This document shows, one piece after another, positions 59,633 to 64,000 of a stretch of 64,000 nt of DNA. Position 1 is the first letter of the stretch, and each line of letters starts with the position of its first letter. The notes beneath the pieces were generated by a model that was given only the letters and a program-made list of their open reading frames with translations, was not told where the DNA came from and searched no databases. Made by a program: the position numbers and the translations under genes. The stretch covers positions 124,001 through 188,000 of the forward strand of contig CAZRCZ010000002.1 of the NCBI GenBank assembly GCA_964598765.1, given 5' to 3'. The stretch is from CAZRCZ01 sp964598765 (GTDB taxonomy: Bacteria; Sumerlaeota; Sumerlaeia; MVZB01; JAJFLK01).

Positions 59633-61342
59633 TCAGCTTTTTTTATCCATCGGCACTTCGATCCGAATGATTGCGCCTCGGCGTCCCTCGATGTGCCGCG
59701 CCGGGAGGTTGGAGTTGCAGGTCCAGATCGCGCCGTCGGGAGTGAATTCCAGTTCGCGCGTGTAAGTCACTTTGGAGGGCATCCGATAAACGGTCAGCTT
59801 TTCGGTGTCGGGATGGAAGCGCATGATCGTGTCGCTCTCCGCGCCGCAAATCCAAACGTCTCCGGTCTTGGGATGAACGCTCAGGGCATACGGAAATTCA
59901 TTGCCGTCCCCCGGAAGCGGATAAACCTTCCATTCGTTGGTCTTGGGATTGAACTTGCAGAAATCGCCGCTCCCGCAACCCGGAATCCAAACGATGCCGT
60001 TCGGCGCGACTTCGAGCCGGCGCGGTCCGACCACCGGCGGTTTCCACTCGGTGATTTCGCCCGTCGCCGGATTGATTCTGCCGACGCGGTGCATGTTCAG
60101 CTTCGTATACCAAACCATCCCGTCGGGCGCGATGGACATGCCGTAGGGAACGACCCCTTGTCCCCCCTTGTCGCCGGGGGCGTTGATCGCTTGCCCGGCC
60201 TGTAGAAGTTTATACTGGCTGATCTTCAAACTTTCGGGATCGAGCCGGAAAACGGAGTTGGTCGCCGCGTCGGTATACCAGCAAATCCCTTTTTGATCGA
60301 ACCGCAAGGTGTGGGGATACATTCCGTAATGCCCGTCGGGTCCGCTCGGAATGAGAAGCCATTCCTTCGTGCTGGGACGGAAACGGGCCATCTCTTTTCC
60401 GTAGCAGAGCGTGACCCACATGTCGCCGTTCGGGGCTTCCTCGATGGAGTGGGGAGCCTTAATCGGCGGAACGTCCGCGCCGAACGGCTTGCCGCCGGGA
60501 ATCGGATAAACTTGTCGTTTTCCGCTCTTCGGGTCCACCGTCAGCAAGGCGTCATTGGCTGAATCAATCGTGTAGGCCAGCCCGTCGCGCCCGATTTCCA
60601 AGTCGTGCATCATGGCGATGTTCTCGATCCCCATCGGCCACTCGGTGATGATGGCGTCCAGCGCTTCACCTTCGGGAGCGGGAGGGGGCGTCCACTGATC
60701 CCATTTGGAATAGGCCTCTTCGCTGAAGGTATTGAAAAGTTTGTCGGGCAGGTTCGCCTTGATATGGGCGGGGAGGGTCTTGAAGGCCTGCTGTCCGTCG
60801 GGCCCGGCCATGACCTCGGTCAGCATGACCTTCCAATCCACCAATTGTTCGGGCGCGCGAAAACCTTCCGAGCCGACCTGATGGCAATAACCGCAGGTCA
60901 TCCGGAACGTGAAGCGATCTTGGGGATTGTCGAATTTGACGTGGTTGATCCGATCCACGGAAGGACGCTGAGCGTTCAAATCCTCCGCGGGTTTCATTGT
61001 GAACTTTTGCGGTTCGCCGAGTTTATCCTCCGCCAGATCAACTGTCCCATCCTCCAAACCGAGGAGACGCGCGCGGAGTTTGTAATCGCGGCGAGGAAGG
61101 GGAGGAAGCTTGAATTTGCCGTCGTTGCCGGTGAAGACCGAGGTGCTTTTGTCTTCGACCGAGTCAAACGCCGAAATCATGACGCCGTGGAGCGGTTTAC
61201 CCTGAGCGTCGGCGGCTTGGCCCGTGATGACCGCTTCTCCCGCCGCGCATCCCGTCTTGGCCGCAAGGGTCCATCCCGTCAAGGCGACGGCGAGCATCCC
61301 AAGTCTCCAAAGTTCCGGCCTCCGAATTTTGCTTCCAAACAT
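59633..61342 (-). CDS. Secreted carboxypeptidase-regulatory / cytochrome-c-like / Vgb-type propeller protein
   Basis: 569 residues from the ATG at 61342 with GGGAGGG seven bases upstream. Signal region about 1-35; a CarboxypepD_reg-like domain (ITGQAADAQGKPLHGVMISAFD); a CGYCH heme motif near residue 150; then about 330 residues of NHL/virginiamycin-B-lyase-type six-bladed propeller (..APHSIEEAPNGDMWVTL.., ..LRFDQKGICWYTDA.., ..PNGIVWIPGCG..). It should be periplasmic. The propeller may bind or cleave a substrate; the fold alone does not show which. Tail-to-tail with the four-helix remnant and cupredoxin gene. Confidence 0.8.
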   Translation of the reverse strand: MFGSKIRRPELWRLGMLAVALTGWTLAAKTGCAAGEAVITGQAADAQGKPLHGVMISAFDSVEDKSTSVFTGNDGKFKLPPLPRRDYKLRARLLGLEDGTVDLAEDKLGEPQKFTMKPAEDLNAQRPSVDRINHVKFDNPQDRFTFRMTCGYCHQVGSEGFRAPEQLVDWKVMLTEVMAGPDGQQAFKTLPAHIKANLPDKLFNTFSEEAYSKWDQWTPPPAPEGEALDAIITEWPMGIENIAMMHDLEIGRDGLAYTIDSANDALLTVDPKSGKRQVYPIPGGKPFGADVPPIKAPHSIEEAPNGDMWVTLCYGKEMARFRPSTKEWLLIPSGPDGHYGMYPHTLRFDQKGICWYTDAATNSVFRLDPESLKISQYKLLQAGQAINAPGDKGGQGVVPYGMSIAPDGMVWYTKLNMHRVGRINPATGEITEWKPPVVGPRRLEVAPNGIVWIPGCGSGDFCKFNPKTNEWKVYPLPGDGNEFPYALSVHPKTGDVWICGAESDTIMRFHPDTEKLTVYRMPSKVTYTRELEFTPDGAIWTCNSNLPARHIEGRRGAIIRIEVPMDKKS

Positions 61343-61484
61343 GTTGATCCCTCCCTGATCTTCAATTTCCCGCGCGGGAACCAAGATATTTTCTCGGCGG
61401 CAAAAAATCCAACGGAAATCTCACCCGATCCGGGATTTTTGCGCTTTCTGCGCTCTTTGTAAGCTTTCGCGGCCTCCATCAAAC

Positions 61485-61568
61485 CCCTCTCCCTTTTCAA
61501 GGGAGAGGGTCAGGGTGAGGGTTCGAGGACATTCGACCTCCCCCTACCCCCTCCTTCACAAGGAGGGG
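61485..61568. repeat. Two hairpin repeats CCCTCTCCCTT and CCCCTCCTT
   Basis: CCCTCTCCCTT-ttc-AAGGGAGAGGG (61485-61509, 11-bp perfect) and CCCCTCCTT-cac-AAGGAGGGG (61548-61568, 9-bp perfect) sit in the 61343-61704 gap, which has no gene. The motif is a common intergenic repeat in environmental genomes. Confidence 0.8.
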
Positions 61569-61704
61569 AATTGAAGAAAGACGAATCAATTGAGGTTTCA
61601 CACACACGCTCTAAGACGGCGGGATATTACAGATTGCGTTTCCTTCCGCCCCCCGTTGCGTTAATCTGACCTTCGGAACCAACGCCGAATCAGGACCGCT
61701 CCGC

Positions 61705-63846
61705 ATGGACGCCTCCGACCACGATCCCTACGCCGTCACCCGCGGGCTTCTCAAGGGTTGCCTCGCGGCGATCACCCTGCTCGTGTTTGCTCCGTTCATC
61801 CTACGCACTCTCCAATTGCGCAGTTTTGCCAGCGGACGCATTACGGACAAATCTTACGACGATTTGAGAACTGCCGCGTTTATGGCGGCAATTACTTTCA
61901 GTTCCTTTATCTTCTTTCTTCAGGCGCGGAGGCGATTTTGGTTGGTATCGGCTTATGGCCTCGTCTTGGCAACCTATAGCGTCGGATACAGCAAATTGCT
62001 CGGAAGCCATGGCCGCTGGCCTCTCGTAAACCATTCGTGGCGATACGCAATTCACGTTTTGGCGCACCTCTGGGTTGCCCCCTACCTCAAACTCTCCCTC
62101 AAGAAGATTGATGAACAAACTCACGTTGAACTGATGAAAGTCCAATTTCGGTCTTGGAGGATGGCCAAGTTCTTCCTCGGGTTGACGATCATCGGCTTCG
62201 CGTGGCCGTCTGTTACGGTCATTCGGCATTTGATCCATTGGGGAGTATCGGGACAACGCTTCCTGACCAAAGACGATCTCGCCTTGGTCATGCTCTTTAC
62301 CTTAACCTGCGGCGTCCTGATTGCCTTTTCCGGTCTCATTTGTGGCATGAGTAAAGTCACATGGGTAGGAATACTCCAAGTCGCGAATGGATTGGCTACG
62401 GGCGCCACCGTATTTGACTCGATGAGTGCTTTGCGTTTTCCGATCCGTGCGATTCCATTAGTCATTTACGTTTCTGCTCTCTTCTCGGTCATTTTCGCAT
62501 GGATGCGATTGCCAAAGCTGGAAGCCGATCAAGAGACGGAACAGACCAATCCCCTCGAACTGCTTCGGAATGCGCTGGGTGCCGCTAACCGAAGGCCAAT
62601 TACCATTTGGATTTTGGCACTTGTGTTGTCGCTAATTTTTGTCGCGATGTCCCTGCAAGAAGGAATTCCTGATAGGTTTTCCAGTCAACTGATGGTCAGA
62701 TGGGGAGGTGGCAAACATTCAGATTTCGAAATGAGGGATTGGTGGAGATTATTCACCTCTGCGTTCGTTCACGCGAATAGAGCGCATCTTGAGAACAACC
62801 TCTACGGGCTATTGATGGGAGGCTTGTTGGCTGAGATTTTTTTCGGTCCTGCTCAAGTTTTGACTCTCATTGTGGTTAGTGCCGTGGCTGGCACTGCCAC
62901 CGCGGTTTGGGAGGGTAATCCTTGTAGCGTCGGCGCATCCTGCGCAATATACGGCCTTTCCGGCGCATCTCTGGCTTTCTTAGTCCGCAATCTTGGCCGG
63001 ATCAGAATGAGAGATTTGATTCGCCTGAATGGACTTGTCTGGATATCTCTTCTCGATATTTTCCACGATTCCTACGCGGCTATCGCGAAAGATTATCCTC
63101 AAAGCGGAACGAATCCGGGCCATTGGGCGGGATGGCTTGCCGGTTTCAGCTGGGGTTTGTGCTGTGCACCAAGATACGAGTCGGGCATTCTTGTCTTGCG
63201 GCGGCGGCGGATGGTGGTCGTGAGTCTGCTTGCGCTCACAATTTTCGCTCTTATGGTGGTGGGCAAACAGGATTCAATCGGTAAATTGTTGAAAGATAAA
63301 AACTACGACGCGGCGCTTCCTGTTCTGACGCAACGGATTGAAGGTGGACAGGGAAGGGCTACTGAGTATGTTTGGCGAGGCATCATTCGGTATAACAACG
63401 GGGACTACAATGGAGCGATGAGCGACACGAACACCGCCTTGCGACTGGATCCGAATGATACCGACGCCCTTCTGTATCACGCCTTCGCCCGATGTGGTAT
63501 CGGAGACCATGCGGGAGCAATTCTCGATTACAATCGGATTTTGGGATTGAAACCCGGTGACAATTACAACTACACGATTGGCCGGCGGGCCGACAGTTTC
63601 CTCGCGCTTCGTCGCTTCGCGGAGGCGGCGCAGGATTACGACGCGTATATCCGCAAGTCTCCCAACGAAATCTGGGCTTTGGAAAAAGGGGGCTATTCCC
63701 ATCTCCGGCTCGCGCACAACGCTCGGGCGGCGATGGAATTGCCAGCCGCCTTGAAACTCGGGGACAAGAAAGAGGTCAACAAACAAACCTACGCCGAATT
63801 GTCCATCGCGGTTCTTGCGCTCGCATTGGAAGCGGGAAAGATTTAA
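61705..63846 (+). CDS. Rhomboid-family membrane protease with C-terminal TPR repeats
   Basis: 713 residues. Residues 1-280 are an extra multi-helix membrane region; the rhomboid core follows with RLFTSAFVHANRAHLENNLYG, catalytic serine in SVGASCAIYGL (near 411, GASxA form) and catalytic histidine in NPGHWAGWLAG (near 473). A last helix leads to about four TPR-like repeats (about 540-700: ..YNNGDYNGAMSDTNTALRLDPNDTDALLYHAFARC..). Rhomboids cut membrane proteins inside the bilayer; TPRs may present partners. Active residues are present, so probably active. Confidence 0.85.
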   Translation: MDASDHDPYAVTRGLLKGCLAAITLLVFAPFILRTLQLRSFASGRITDKSYDDLRTAAFMAAITFSSFIFFLQARRRFWLVSAYGLVLATYSVGYSKLLGSHGRWPLVNHSWRYAIHVLAHLWVAPYLKLSLKKIDEQTHVELMKVQFRSWRMAKFFLGLTIIGFAWPSVTVIRHLIHWGVSGQRFLTKDDLALVMLFTLTCGVLIAFSGLICGMSKVTWVGILQVANGLATGATVFDSMSALRFPIRAIPLVIYVSALFSVIFAWMRLPKLEADQETEQTNPLELLRNALGAANRRPITIWILALVLSLIFVAMSLQEGIPDRFSSQLMVRWGGGKHSDFEMRDWWRLFTSAFVHANRAHLENNLYGLLMGGLLAEIFFGPAQVLTLIVVSAVAGTATAVWEGNPCSVGASCAIYGLSGASLAFLVRNLGRIRMRDLIRLNGLVWISLLDIFHDSYAAIAKDYPQSGTNPGHWAGWLAGFSWGLCCAPRYESGILVLRRRRMVVVSLLALTIFALMVVGKQDSIGKLLKDKNYDAALPVLTQRIEGGQGRATEYVWRGIIRYNNGDYNGAMSDTNTALRLDPNDTDALLYHAFARCGIGDHAGAILDYNRILGLKPGDNYNYTIGRRADSFLALRRFAEAAQDYDAYIRKSPNEIWALEKGGYSHLRLAHNARAAMELPAALKLGDKKEVNKQTYAELSIAVLALALEAGKI

Positions 63847-63852
63847 GAATAA

Positions 63853-63929
63853 AACGCAAGGACGCCAAGCCGCAAGGAGGTCTCCGATGACTTTTCCTTT
63901 GCGCCCCTGCGCCTCTGCGTCTTTGCGTT
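63853..63929. repeat. Palindromic repeat, CTTGGCGTC family
   Basis: AACGCAAGGACGCCAAGC.. (63853 on) opposes ..CTCTGCGTCTTTGCGTT (63913-63929), directly after the rhomboid gene. Confidence 0.8.
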
Positions 63930-63943
63930 AAATTCTTTGATGA

Positions 63944-63968
63944 ATTCAGGGACGAACTCTCCCTGAAT
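63944..63968. terminator. Hairpin near right edge
   Basis: ATTCAGGGA and TCCCTGAAT arms, 7-base loop. No clear T-run on either strand; weak terminator candidate or part of a repeat. Confidence 0.3.
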
Positions 63969-64000
63969 CTCCCGGCCTCTTTGCGTCGAATCAACCTTGT

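Overview
This 64-kb window is a chromosomal segment of a bacterium, by eye in the mid-to-upper 50s % G+C, densely packed with ordinary single-copy genes. Markers suggest an uncultured Gram-negative lineage with PVC/planctomycete-like traits: class-A penicillin-binding protein, LpxL-type acyltransferase domain, MEP-pathway genes (ispH, ispD), bacillithiol ligase bshC, secreted HEAT/heme and CxxCH proteins of the kind common in Planctomycetes and neighbouring candidate phyla, and many families of short palindromic interspersed repeats. I cannot name the phylum from sequence alone.

Layout. 0-12 kb: end of a glycosyltransferase, TauE/SafE exporter, bshC, HEAT/cytochrome-c protein, a polytopic membrane protein, a FAAL-type adenylating enzyme, an LRR-acyltransferase fusion, an IscA/ErpA-type Fe-S carrier and ispH. 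12-31.5 kb: two membrane proteins, a sugar nucleotidyltransferase, a secreted hydrolase, rpmG, a PBP1a, tRNA-Thr(GGT), glycosyltransferases, an inositol-phosphatase-family gene, and a thiolase / 3-hydroxyacyl-CoA dehydrogenase pair with an MNT gene between them. 31.5-34.8 kb: an ScfR/RamB-like regulator divergent from the acyl-CoA genes, a HicAB module and a secreted cyclase-fold CxxCH protein. 35-40.3 kb: a YtrA-type operon (GntR regulator, ABC ATPase, three permeases) with a clear promoter/operator. 40.5-51.2 kb: cysQ-like phosphatase, secreted matrixin protease with partner, LMW phosphatase plus glyA, metallo-hydrolase, IPMS/citramalate-synthase-family gene, ispD, and a crcB-DUF190 fluoride operon under a textbook fluoride riboswitch. 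51.2-53.4 kb: the accessory patch, a repeat-rich stretch followed by four tightly packed small genes (DUF6883, DUF4926 and two unrecognised proteins). 53.5-64 kb: periplasmic redox proteins (cytochrome/copper-monooxygenase-like, cupredoxin-like, cytochrome/Vgb-like propeller), a 2Fe-2S ferredoxin, an NtrC-type regulator, an alcohol dehydrogenase pair and a rhomboid-TPR protein.

The most noteworthy observations are the LRR-LpxL fusion that has lost its catalytic acid, the four-gene accessory cluster, three decayed small genes (a SEC-C protein with two same-direction frameshifts, a HEPN tail behind an MNT gene, and a four-helix-bundle suffix fragment), repeated TTACAA motifs upstream of the fatty-acid regulator, and several families of palindromic repeats, some inserted in frame inside genes. 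I see no CRISPR array, prophage, transposase, rRNA operon or obvious antiviral defence island.
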